Assembly (NCBI RefSeq): GCF_003576645.1 | Contig: NC_044916.1 | Coordinates: 12,513,980-12,577,979 of the forward strand | DNA: 64,000 bases | Direction: 5' to 3' | From: Ipomoea triloba | Taxonomy: Eukaryota > Streptophyta > Magnoliopsida > Solanales > Convolvulaceae | Shown: piece by piece, positions 1-11,340 of the stretch | Position numbering within the stretch: the first letter of the stretch is position 1 | Layout: each line of letters opens with the position of its first letter | Made by a program: the position numbers and the translations under genes | Notes under the pieces: generated by a model | What the model was told of the DNA's origin: nothing | Databases searched by the model: none | Seen by the model: the letters and a program-made list of their open reading frames with translations, nothing else

Positions 1-1124
1 TTCAGCTGCTTAAGTGTGGTCGGTGATAGTGAGCTCTTTTTTTTTTTTTTTTTTTCTTATTGTGCCCTGAAAGTTTAAAGTATAGTGATGCTCTAATACC
101 AGATGACAAATTTCCTTAGCTATGGTGATGAGAGATTTATCATATAAGGTTCATTTGCAAGCAAGCGTAGTTACACATTGAATAAATATCAAGTGTGGTT
201 ATTTTGTGGTTTTTGAGTAGTTTTTGTAAGTGTGATTAAGAAATAGAAAATGGGAGTGAAGAAAAAAAAACTAGTTTTTTTTTAAAAAATAATAATATAA
301 ATCTTTGTCAGGCGTGCCCAATGGGCGCGTGCAGTACACGTGCCCTCTGGGCACAATGTTTGCTGCCATGCACGCGTGGAGCATGTGACTTATTACTCCG
401 TACGCAATGGTTACTGTTACAAGTACCAAGTTCTTGCAGATGATCCCATTTCTTCTCTCACCTCTCTTCTCTCTCCTCCATATCATGTGTTACTGTACTA
501 TTAACTACAAAAAAACCTATGTATTGATGCTCTTAGATTCATGGCAACAATTATGGCATTCTAATGTATTGTCTTTTAGTAATTGTCAATCTAATGAACA
601 TTGTGGGATACATCATATTACTTGAAGGGAACCGGTCAGTTTATAGACCATTTTCAAGGGAGTTACAAAAGTCATCATGAAATTTAGCACAAGTAATTTC
701 AACAGTAGTTTAACTTGCAAGATAATTGTGGATTTATACTGAAACTTTTTATTCTGTACTGTTTCTGTATTTATTTTTCAAGCATTTTCAAAATGAGGAA
801 TAAATGGAGTATCAGTGGAATATGCTTAGCCATGCAACATTAATTTAGTAATTTTTGTAATCAATCCTCTTCTAATTTTTGGGAATTGGGGTTCTCAAAC
901 TGAACCAATTCCGAACCGAAACCGGAACCAAACCGAACTACAATGTTAAACCGAATCGTTTTATTTTTTCAAAACTGAACAAACTGAATACCTAAATGCC
1001 CACCTTTATTTGATTCAGCTTTTAGCTTGATGCTTCTTCTGCCTCTCCAGAGATTGGAACTCGTAGGCTATCGCAAAAGAGCTTCCTGTGTTCCTCAAGA
1101 AGAATATAGAGTAAAATTTGAAGA
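1..1124. other. Intergenic, no gene seen
   Basis: AT-rich sequence with a poly-T run near 39-56. Around 900-980 there is a stretch rich in alternating gaacc/aaccgaa words, a kind of low-complexity repeat common in plant intergenic DNA. The last few hundred bases must include the promoter and 5' UTR of the ECO1/CTF7 gene, but no TATA box or start site can be placed with confidence. Confidence 0.6.
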
Positions 1125-3910
1125 ATGCAATCGAAGATTAACGCCTTTTTCAGACCCTGCACTTCCAAGACCGCTGACGCTTCTTCCATCTCCAGTGATT
1201 TGTTCCACCGGGAAGGCACAAAAAAGAATTACCCAGATATTACCGTTACGTATAAGCGTAGAAATTCTGAACCGTGTGGGTATGATCTCTATCACTTTAA
1301 GTTTTCCTTATTAGCTTTAAAATCTCATGTTTTTTTTTTTTTTTTTAAATTATGACCTCAAGGAAAATTTGGATTTTATTGTTTTCCGGTTTTTGTTTGT
1401 AGGGTTATTTCAATGTAGATGTGAAATGTGAATAATGGATATAGTTTCTGTTTTCTCTCAGTTTATTTGGTCATTTCTTTCCCGCTTGTTCTAATAAGTG
1501 ACTTAGTGAGACTGACTGTGCTGGTTGTTGCTTTTCATTTTTAAAAGAGATTGGTTGATTTGTCCTCTTTGTTTGGAGATTTTCTTCATTTTTTTTTTTC
1601 TAATTTGAAGCATGCTGCAGCTGTTTGAGTTCTTTTTGATTCTAGTATAACTTTTCTCCTCATAACTAGCAATTTCCCCAATGATTGTATTAGTATTTTC
1701 TTTTCTATACAGTTTTTTCCCTTCTTAATTTTTGTAACTCCGTATTTGACTATTTGTGTTTCATGTGCTTGAAATTTTGTTGCCTAATAAAGTAGTGTTC
1801 ACTCTTTGTCAATTGTTCTGCTACCAAAATACAGTGATAGCAAGGATGGATCAAATGGTGAAGCACCCAAGAAAACTGATTCTAGGAGCTCAATTGTGAA
1901 ATTTGGTTTGCCCACATCTGGAAAAGTTCTGAATAAGAAGAGAAAATATGCCCAATTTCATTTGGAATTTGGTAATAAGAAGAGAAAATATGCCCAATTT
2001 CATTTGGAATTTGGTCAGTCTGATTTTTTCTTGCACACTTGCAATGTATGCAACTTCCAGTATGCTACTGGTCAAGAAGGGGACAATGTATGCAACTTCC
2101 AGTATGCTACTGGTCAAGAAGGGGACGAGAAGGTTCACCAGGCATTTCACAAGAATTACACTGTTGGAATCCCATTTAAGGTTTTACATGTTAAACTCAC
2201 AAGCCTTAGTCTCACTTGTTTTTATTCAACTTGCATTTTTTTTTTCTGTGTAAATCTTATGCATAGACATACTATTAATACTTGGTTTACTATTTCCTCC
2301 CTTCTTGGTTGTTTGATTTACTTTCCAGGGCTGGCAGAATGAAAGAATTATTCCAATTCCTTCATTTGAAGCAGGACGCATTATCTTGGTCTTAAATGAT
2401 GACTCTCCTCCTTGGAGAAACAAGGTGAACTATATTTTTATTTCACATATCCTGCCATATTTTTGTTTCCACGAGAAACACTAGTTTCAGTAGTTAATTT
2501 TTAGGCAATTAACTGAGGTTCTAGTATATTGGCAGGTTCAGGAAGTTGTAAAGATGATGGAGGTGGAACTTGGTGAAGGGTGGATATATAATCAGCAATG
2601 CAAGGTTCCAACAACTACTAATATTATGTTGCTTAGCATTTAAACTCCAGATCATATGATCAATTTCTTGTATGCATAGTTGTTTTCCACATCGTACTTC
2701 CTTGCAACTTGTATCTCCTTGTTTCACATTCAAGCAAGCTTATATTTTTCTCTTCTGCTAGTTATTGATATATGAATAAAAATCTTCAACGTTGTGTATA
2801 CTCCTATCTTGTTGATACCCCTCCACATTTTACATTCTTTTCCATTCTTCCATGACTTGGACAGATATTTCCCAGTGCAACTTTCAAGTATTTCCATTTA
2901 TTACAGGTGTATTTGTTCATCTCTTCTCGAAGAATTGGTGGATGCCTGGTTGCAGAACCTATAAAGGAGGCATATAGAATTGTCTCTAGTTCGCAAGGCA
3001 AGAAGTCTAGTGTTGCAGCTGAAAGGGAAGTAAGTCAGAGATCTACAGTTCTGCAGTTTGGAGGAGTCAGTTTTCAACGGGAAAAAGTAAGAAGAGATCC
3101 CCCTAAAGAAAGACTCGATGGTTTAGATGATGACCTAAATGGAGTGATCTTGTGTGAGAAGGAAGCTGTACCTGCTTTGTGTGGCATTAGAGCCATTTGG
3201 GTCACTCCTTCCAATAGAAGAAAACACATTGCTAGTTATTTGCTTGATGCTGCAAGGTAATAGCCATATTTTCATCAGCTTCAGTTTCTGGATTGACTTG
3301 ATAATTTTGTTTTCCCAAATCTCCCATTGAGAAAATTTAACTTACTAAAGAGATTGGCACATATTCTGGATATGGTAGTTCCCCTCAAATCCAATTTTTT
3401 TTTTAAGAACTTGTTTGACATCATTAAAAAAAATAATTGTCAACCCCATGATAGAGAACTATAGATATGGCAACCAGGATATAAATACACAGGTATTTAA
3501 CTTGTGGATTACAGATATTCCTATTGCCTTTGCATTCAAAAGTGAGCAAACTGAATTAATAACTGCTTGCAAGGCTTCAACAAGGAATCTTGATCAAATG
3601 CCTCAGTTTCTGTAATGAGTGAAACCATTTCAGTTTTCTGCATTGCCTGTAACTCATTCTTCTGGGAATTCTTTTTTGCTTGAAACAGTGAATTCTTTCC
3701 TATTAACTCTCCAAGACGCTTATCTACTTTTTACTGAATTTCTTCGACTTTTATTGCTTTAATTAATGCAGGAAAAGTTTTTGCAATGGTCAAGTTCTCT
3801 TGCGCTCAGAGCTCGCATTTTCTCAGCCAACTTCAGTTGGGAAGGTATTCATATCCAGCTATACTAGCAGTTCATCCTTCTTCGTATACACCTCCAGTGG
3901 CTCTAAGTAG
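1125..3910 (+). CDS. CTF7: Cohesin acetyltransferase ECO1/CTF7 (six exons)
   Basis: Predicted nuclear N-acetyltransferase of the Eco1/Ctf7 family, which acetylates the SMC3 cohesin subunit to establish sister-chromatid cohesion in S phase. Exons 1125-1279, 1835-2180, 2329-2424, 2536-2604, 2907-3256 and 3772-3910 join in phase with GT-AG borders to give 384 residues. The start is supported by an N-terminal PCNA-binding (PIP-like) motif QSKINAFF. A CxxC...HxxxxH zinc finger follows (CNVC, later HQAFH), then the block [14 protein letters not shown], and a C-terminal GNAT part with [15 protein letters not shown] and [11 protein letters not shown]. Plant members are near 345 residues; the excess is two exact 14-residue tandem duplications in exon 2 (residues 85-112 and 122-149), the second copying one finger cysteine. 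Residue 329 is His where the family acetyl-CoA loop (RRKGIA) has Gly. Family assignment is firm; whether the encoded protein is intact is not. Confidence 0.93.
1932..2015 (+). repeat. Exact 42-bp tandem duplication in ECO1 exon 2 (first)
   Basis: Units 1932-1973 and 1974-2015 are identical and in frame, doubling 14 residues that start [13 protein letters not shown]. The conserved family has this segment once. See the finding on 42-45 bp duplications. Confidence 0.95.
2043..2126 (+). repeat. Exact 42-bp tandem duplication in ECO1 exon 2 (second)
   Basis: Units 2043-2084 and 2085-2126 are identical and in frame, doubling [14 protein letters not shown] inside the C2H2 zinc finger. The repeat places an extra cysteine between the CxxC pair and the two histidines. 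Confidence 0.95.
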
Positions 3911-4270
3911 GCTTCATCTTCTTTCAGCAACTCTCATTAGGTACTGCTTAATCCATCTTTCATGTGGTTCTTATATTTGAATTGGATAAATTATACTTTG
4001 ATGAGTAGCCAGTAGGCTTCACTTCACAGGACATTATATTTGACTAGTAGATTGTCTTAGTAATTTGTAAGAGGGTCTTATGCAATCCATTTTGGTCCTC
4101 CATAGCATATTAACACCACTACACTACTTAGCCAGTAAAAGTTGTGATCAATGTATAGATATAGCAAATTATTAATTATATATTCTTGGAGTATTGAATC
4201 ATTTTCACATTCTTATCTGTTCACAAAGTTAATGAAGTTCTTCACACTTCACATTCAATAATATATATAT
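3911..4270. other. 3' flank of ECO1, no gene seen
   Basis: AT-rich sequence that presumably contains the ECO1 3' UTR. No polyadenylation site can be called with confidence. Confidence 0.5.
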
Positions 4271-4558
4271 GGTTGAGTTCTGGTGGGGAGATGCTCCTAG
4301 GTGAAAATGGTGTTAGATTTGAGCCGTTGATCAAATCTAGATCAACGACTCAAATCAATGAAAAAAATGCGTCCTCCATTAATGCATTCGTCTTCTTCAG
4401 GTTTACTCCATTAATGCATCAATGCGTTCTCTAAATCATTTTTTTTTACCAAAATAAGCATCAAAGTCGTTTGGAAATATAAATTAATTAAACTATCAAA
4501 GCATTGTTATTTATAATTATATAAAAAAAATACGATGTGCAAATGTTGTTTATAATTT
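4271..4558. mobile_element. (TA)n-flanked small insertion element
   Basis: Begins after a short TA run (gttgagttctggtgg) and ends in another TA run near 4557-4575. It holds the motif gagccgttgatc followed by its near-complement gatcaacgactc, a small palindrome. Two other stretches in this window (9057-9822, 44528-44812) share the TA-on-both-sides layout and an agcc(g/a)(t/c) motif, so this is read as a non-autonomous element that targets TA microsatellites. No coding capacity. Confidence 0.4.
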
Positions 4559-4678
4559 TATATATATATATATAATTATATTTAAAAGATTGATTATATA
4601 ATTTAAGGGCATTACGTTAGTATTTAGTACCTTTATTTATAAAATTAGTCAAATAGCGGCATATCGCCCATGGTGTGC

Positions 4679-4932
4679 TTACATAAATTCTCATTGAAAA
4701 AAGTATTAAAATTACAAAGAGAAAAGACCAATTGAAAAAATTAATACATCAAAAATCAAGGAAAATGTAAACCATAAAGAAAGATAAAATTTGTTAGTGT
4801 ATACTTACATAAATTCTCATTAAAAAATGTATTAAAATTACAAAGAGAAAAGAACAATTGAAAAAATTAATTAATACATCAAAAAACAAGGAAAATGTAA
4901 ATCATAAAGAAAGATAAAATTTGTTAGTGTAT
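4679..4932. repeat. 126-bp tandem duplication
   Basis: The words cataaattctcattgaaa (4682) and cataaattctcattaaaa (4808) start two copies of one ~126-bp unit that differ at several bases and by a ttaa indel. The divergence shows a genuine older duplication, unlike the exact 42-45 bp ones. Confidence 0.85.
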
Positions 4933-5194
4933 AATAAAGTAAACACAATATACAAGTTAACATTATAATTGATTATACTAACACATTTTATATTTCACTA
5001 CAAATTATTAAAAGAAAATATGACATTGTCTATAAGCTTTAGCCTTTAGGACCAGAATTTTTAGAGTTTCAGAGGAGAACAGAGCTGTGGTTCATCTTAT
5101 TATATTGCTGATTTGTTTAAAAATGGTTTAATGAGATAAAATTTCACTCTATACTTTTGGGTTATCTAATAATCAGTTTTGGACTAAAGTCCAA

Positions 5195-5280
5195 ATGTAT
5201 ACCACATGATATCATTGATAATATAAACTAGTAATTAATGTATACCACATGATATCATTGATAATATAAACTAGTAATTA
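5195..5280. repeat. Exact 43-bp tandem duplication, intergenic
   Basis: Units 5195-5237 and 5238-5280 are identical, each beginning atgtataccacatgatatc. Same size class as the duplications in ECO1 and in the Copia pol. Confidence 0.95.
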
Positions 5281-7570
5281 ATTTTTCTTTAATAACTACT
5301 AAGAGTATCAAAGAAGTGTCAATTATTATTACTAATATATTATTGGCGTAGCCCATATATAGGTTCTATCAGGGAAGCTATTTGTTGATACCATCAGTCT
5401 TAATTAAATCTTTAAGACTTCAATCTTAACCTGTGTCATTGTTATTATCTAAATCTGTTAGGAGATTTCCTACTACCATTAGTCTTGATCAAATCTCTAA
5501 AATTCTTATATTCACCTATTTCAATCAATATTGTTGTTTTTACTATCTATATATATAGATTGAACATTACTACAAATTTGAAGCCAGTAATTCATACAAA
5601 TTTTGAGCTGAATTCCAAACATGTAAATATGGGACAAGATAAAAAGTAAAAACCCCTCATGGCCTCAACCCCTTCCCCCTTTTTTTCTGGGGAGTGGGAG
5701 GTGATGATTCTTTTTTTATCCATAGCTTTCACTTTTTATACATTTCATAATAAAGCTACAGCAAGAAACTTTAAGCCTTTAAAATCCATTCCCAAAACTT
5801 TATTACAAAAGTCCATTTTATTTATTGACTTTAATGATTCTTTGATAAATTTAAGACAAATGCTGTTTTTTTTTGTTTGTTTTTTTGAAAAAGAGAAATG
5901 CTGTTTAAAAGCACCGGTTAAGAATGTTTAGATTTTGAATAACCTGAATATTGGATTATTGTTGGAGATACAACATATATATTATATTATAATAAATCAC
6001 AATTGGGATAATGACTCTTCTTTAAATATCCTTTGTATTTTAGCAATGGAATAATTGCATAAAATTGAACCAAAGGTTAATATTGATCTACGGTTTTTTG
6101 TTTTGTTTTAGTTTTTTTTTTCTTTTGAAAAAGAAAATTTGTTGAGATAGAAAATGTGTTGTGTACAAGGAGTTCAAGAAAGTCTAGGCTCCATAGAAAA
6201 AAGTGAAAACAGAGAAGTGAGAAACCTCTTACAAACAGTAATGTTTTTGTTGGGAGAAATTACAAAAAGTAATGTTAGGAAATAAAGTTAAGACGCCTTA
6301 CCAACTATGTAGTGTGAATAAAAATCTATGAAGTAGAATAAAAAAGATGTGCAATGCATTAACAAACGCAACCGCCTAGTAAATAGTAATGATATATCTT
6401 GTAATGCTCTTGCATTCATCTATATAATATTATTGCAATTATTCTCATCTACTATATACCTTTATATTTTATGCGAGCTTATTGATCCACACATATCGTT
6501 GGCCAATTAGTTCCATCACATATATATATACATACATACATACTTTCCTAGCCTAAATGTGATTGCTCTGAGCTTGGTTTATTCTTTCAGAAAAATCTTA
6601 AAATAGACGGTGAAATAATTGAGAAATAAAGATGGTAGCTTTAGAGACCAAAATTATACAAACATATATATTTAATGACTAAAATAACTTCTTTTTCCCT
6701 TTCACTTTTTTACAGGGAATATTACACAGAAAAGAAAAAAAAAAAAAAAGAAGTATTGAATTGACAACCTTATCGCATATTCATAAAGCATCATTAACAA
6801 AATCCTAAATATAATGATTGAGCACTTAGCTAGTTAGCTACTCTTCAATTATAGCCATTGGTGTTGCCACAAATTTCGAAAAATGATACGGAGTATGTTG
6901 TTGGATTGTTTTTGGGATCTGTAACTGACGTATGAAGTATAGCTTAATAATAATAATAATAATAATTATTATTATTATTATTATTATAAAATTAAATTAA
7001 ATATATAAACCATTGAATTTTATATGAAAAAATTAGGCATATGAATTTTAAAACGTTGCAGTTAAATACATCAACTAGTTATTATTGTACATTTCGATCC
7101 AATACCAATTACCAACTAATAAAAATTGGTCAATAACGGACTATTAGATCGAGATATACAAAATAACAAATTAATGTATGTATTTAATTATAATTTTCAA
7201 AAAAAAATTAGAAATCTAATTATTATTTTTGTATAAATTAAAGTTGAACGTTCTATCATCCTATTTTAAATGATTTTGGTTGTTGCATGCATGCGGAGAT
7301 GCTTCTCTACTCTGCGTGGTTTCTCTATGGACCATAATCCTATAAATAATCCACCAAAAGGATCCCAACAAATATTCCGTACGTAGGACCATTTTATGTT
7401 CTTTAAAATGTCTTCTCAAATGCTTGTGCAAATTATTTCTTCTCATTGGGATAAGGATTTCAATTTTACAAATATTTTTTCAAAATTTCGAACTTATAAT
7501 ATACTTAAAGATAATATTAGGTAATCATAAATTGATTTACACCTAGTCAAAGAGTCGAAATTAATCATTA
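5281..7570. other. Intergenic, no gene seen
   Basis: AT-rich DNA with short homopolymers and a taa/tta trinucleotide palindrome at about 6946-6986 ((taa)n followed directly by (tta)n). Open frames here are short and lack recognisable domains. Confidence 0.6.
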
Positions 7571-7665
7571 TAATTTTATTTTTTTTAGCACGCATTCTGG
7601 CTCAAACCCATGACATCCCATTTGGGAGAGTCACTTGGTACCACTAGACAACAATGTCATTGGCT
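7571..7665 (-). repeat. tRNA-derived SINE-like fragment
   Basis: Read on the - strand there is an A-box-like tagtggtaccaag followed about 30 bases later by a B-box-like gggtttgagcc, then an A-rich tail (aaaaaaaataaaat). This order of internal pol III promoter boxes plus tail is that of a tRNA-derived SINE. The body is short, and no target-site duplication was identified. Confidence 0.4.
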
Positions 7666-8130
7666 AATCACTATAAAGTTAATTATAATCTTTTCTTAAA
7701 AATTTCTACTCTAAACTAGCCTAAAGTACAAAATTAGTCATAAAATTAGTGGTTTGGAATAAGTCTCCCTCATGCCTATGAGTACTTGCTCTCATATGAT
7801 CCATGTGAGTCAAACTTTGACGTAAAAATTTTGCCTGCTAAAGGTCGATCATCAAGTTTGAATTTTGATATTACACACTCAATCACCTAATAGATGTATT
7901 ATATTAAAATTTTTAATAACTTAATTAATAATATATATTCTAACTCAAAGAAGTTAATTATTTGATTTTTTAAGATAAGGTATTGAGTTCAAAAGTATAA
8001 ATAGAGTAGTGGGTGTTAAAAGAGTCATGGATATGTAAAATCTAATTGTAGTTAGAGTAAAAAAGTGATATATGGTTTAAGAAAAGTAATTTTTTTTTCT
8101 ATTACATTTGTGTATGGTAAAAGACCAAGT

Positions 8131-8916
8131 AACAAATTAGGAAAAATGACACTTTTCTCCCTATGTTATGTGTATATAGCACTTTTTTTTTCCTTGTGTT
8201 ATTAAAATGGCAGTTTTTCTCCCTGAAATGTTAAATTGACATTGTTACCCTTAAAAATAATTATTTCATTTATTTTTCTTCTCCAACAAATTATTACTTA
8301 TATGTGTGGATGATCACGATTCGGTTCGAACATAACCAAACACTGTATCAATCATACCAAAATAGTATGGACAGTTCTGGTTAAGATTCAGAACCGAAAA
8401 AATAAAATTAAATAATTGTTGAACCGTGTACCGGAACTTAACCACAGTCATATATAGTGAAAATGATCAAACACTTATCTTGATAAATCGGTATGGTTCG
8501 GTTCCAATTTCGATTTTGGACCGCTAATCAAAACTTATTTATTTATTTATTTATTTATTTTTATAATTTTATTTCTTATTTAAAAATAGTCTAAATTCAA
8601 CAATTATTTTATTTTATTTTTCGGTTCTGAATCGTAACCGTAACCGTCTATACTATTTAAGTTCAATTGCTATAGTGTTCGATTAGGTTCGTATCGAACC
8701 GTGATCTTCGATACATATTAGTAATAATTGGTTGGAGAATAAAAATAAATGAAATAGTTATTTTTAAGGGTAAAAATGTCAATTTAACATTACAGAGGAG
8801 AAAACTACCACTTTTAAAATAACTGAGGAAAAAAACTGTCACTTTAATAACACGGGGGGAAAAAGTGCTATAAGCACATAACATAGGGGAAAAAGTGTCA
8901 TTTTCCCAACAAATTA
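8131..8916. mobile_element. Foldback (Mutator-like) element with 9-bp target duplication
   Basis: The element at 8140-8907 (768 bp) is bounded by the direct repeat aacaaatta at 8131-8139 and 8908-8916. Its ends are inverted copies: left ggaaaaatgacacttttc, right complement gggaaaatgacacttttt, continuing into ctatgttatgtg on both sides. The pairing extends inward: gaaccgaaaaaataaaatt (left) pairs with the ttttatttttcggttc stretch (right), and gattcggttcgaacataa pairs imperfectly with ttaggttcgtatcgaacc. Almost the whole element is therefore one imperfect palindrome. A 9-bp duplication and long terminal repeats fit non-autonomous Mutator-type foldbacks. No ORF of note. Confidence 0.8.
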
Positions 8917-8996
8917 TAAACAACTTATTAGGTGATCTCTCTCATGAAATTGGAAGTTTTCTGTACAATGCAAGCCTCTGGTTTTCACACTTGGAG

Positions 8997-9000
<4 letters not shown>

Positions 9001-9056
<56 letters not shown>
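9001..9056. repeat. (TA)n microsatellite
   Basis: Uninterrupted TA dinucleotide run of about 56 bases, the left border of the element at 9057-9822. Confidence 0.95.
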
Positions 9057-9059
<3 letters not shown>

Positions 9060-9818
9060 ATGATCAGGTGTAGTCTGGTCATTAGGTGTGGTCGCGCGGC
9101 CTATTTTCAGCCATTAGATCATATCCACTCATCAAATTAACGCGCAATATATATATGTTACAAAACACACCATTCTATGTACTAAAACGCACCAAATGAT
9201 CGATAAAACACATCATTCCACACAATATACCAAATACACATATTAGAAAACATGTGCTAAAATATGCATCATTCTACGTATTAAAATGCACCACAACGTG
9301 TGTCAAAATGCACAATTCCACTCATTAAAAATCCTCATCCCCATATTATAAACATGCACTATTACACTTATTAGAAAACATGTGTTAAAATACACACCAT
9401 TCAACGTATTAAAATACACCAGAGGATGGATTAAAACACACCATTCTCTAGCACACTTATTAGAAACACGTGTTAAAATACACACCATTCAACGTAATGC
9501 ACCAGGCGATGTATTAAAACACACCATTCCACAACACAGTTACACATCATTCTACGTATGAAAATGCACCAGCGGATAGATTAAAACACACCATTCCACA
9601 ACACAGTTAATGCACCAACATACGTAATAAAACGCATCACAACATGTATTCAAACGCACCACACTATGTACTAAAATGCACCATTTCAATTCACGTAATA
9701 TAAATACTAAAATACCATAATAACTCCACTTAAACATACGCGAATTTCAGTAGGATTAATGAAATTGGACAGTGCAGATTAGGCCGCATGACCGCACCGG
9801 AACTCACTGCCGCATTTG

Positions 9819-9822
<4 letters not shown>
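9057..9822. mobile_element. (TA)n-flanked element with internal minisatellite
   Basis: Lies between two TA microsatellites. Its ends are loosely inverted: the left part has ggtgtggtcgcgcggcct, and the complement of the right part has ggtgcggtcatgcggcct. The left end also has cagccattagatc. The middle (about 9160-9690) is a degenerate minisatellite of words such as gtattaaaacacaccattc and aaaatgcaccac. No coding capacity. Grouped with 4271-4558 and 44528-44812 on layout and motif. Confidence 0.45.

Positions 9823-9873
<51 letters not shown>
9823..9873. repeat. (TA)n microsatellite
   Basis: Second TA run, the right border of the element at 9057-9822. Confidence 0.95.
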
Positions 9874-9876
<3 letters not shown>

Positions 9877-10153
9877 AAAAAAACAGAATAAATAAATAAA
9901 TAAGTGAAGAATTTCAAAGGAAGAAGTACGATGTACAGTAGTTGACGGCAGCCACCATCTTGGACTGCTTAACCAGCTCACATGCATGTAAACACTCCTC
10001 AAGTCTCTTTTATATATATATATTTCATTGATTACCCTGATAATTGTATCTTTTTAAGCAAAATTATTTTAACTTGATTATAATTTTTATAAGTTGTGTA
10101 TGAACTTCTATACATTTTTACAATTAAAACAATTATAAAACTTTGCTAAATAT

Positions 10154-10435
10154 ATACTTCATATGCCCTTTTTACATGTTTTGTTTACCATTTAATAATT
10201 AATATTGACCAAACTAATTCTTCTTTCTTCGATTATTTTTAACATCTTATAATTTTTAAATTTGATTTTTTTTTTGTATTTAATAGACTTTTAATACAGT
10301 TTCTAAATATATAAATTTTATGCACTAATGTTGAACTAAATGTTATAAAAATTGATCATAAATAATTTAATTAAATCAAGTCTCATTAATAAAATTAAAT
10401 AATAAAAAATGGGATGGAGAAATTATTAAGTATAT
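10154..10435. mobile_element. Stowaway-like MITE remnant
   Basis: The interior (catttaataattaatattgac...tttctaaatatataaatttta) is clearly related to the better-preserved Stowaway-like element at 19112-19366. The right end reads aaatgggatggagaaat, close to the complement of a Stowaway terminus. The left end is decayed, so the borders are approximate. Confidence 0.35.
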
Positions 10436-11340
10436 TGGTAAAGAAATTAAAGTCTAACATAGTTACACATCAATTGAAAATCATAGAAAGATCATATTTT
10501 ATATATTTAAAGGAGGGGTGGGAATAGGAGAAATAGTAGGTAGGATATCATGCATGCATAGGAATCAAAACTGTGATCACACACACACACACACACATAG
10601 AAACCAAAATTTAAAATAAAAAGGGAAAAATGACAATCATCCTTTGAATGATGATAATGATAAGAAGAAAGTTTTGATTCTCCTCCACTACTCTTTCTTT
10701 CTTTTTTAGTTTTATATTCATATACTGTGTGTGTTTTGGAATTACTTTTTGACTTTTTTTGCAGTTTCCAAAACCCTAAAGATTATTAGCCAACTGTGTA
10801 TGTATAGGTCGGCTTGAATTGTACATGTGTGATGGTGTCTACTCATCCTATATATATTTCAGCCCCGCCCCCAATCATACATCTGCCACCTCGATAATGC
10901 TATCAATTTCATCAATTCATTTCGATCACATGAGAGTAGGTAAATAGAATATATTTTCTTTCAAAAATTGGAATCCCTAATTTAAAGGTTCCTCATGTCT
11001 TGATCTCAGAGAGCATATGAGAGGATATAAATCATGATAACTCAGTTTAACAAAGTGACTAGACCTTTACTTATTGTGCACAATATAATATATTATTATA
11101 AGAATTTGTATCATTTTATGGTAGTTAAGAAGTGGGGACATGATTTTTATTTTTTAAAAAATTGATTTACGATAATATTTGTTGTTGCTACTTAAAAATA
11201 AATATTAGGTAAAATATATGAAAAATTTACACTATTCATTCTTAAAGTGGAGTGGAATTTGACCTCTTAATCTAAAGAAATAAAAAACTATAGTGGGTTT
11301 GAAAGAAATAAAAAACTTAATAATTTTGTAGAGTGGATTT
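10436..11340. other. Intergenic, no gene seen
   Basis: Contains a short (AC)n run near 10579-10598. A segment at about 11010-11050 (gagaggatataaatcatgataactcagt) has a close relative downstream of the KNL2 gene at about 30595-30630, suggesting a dispersed repeat. Confidence 0.55.

Noticed and set aside
5659..5931. 90-residue + strand frame
   Set aside because: Hydrophobic start looks signal-like but the rest is low-complexity phenylalanine/lysine from AT-rich DNA; no family recognised.
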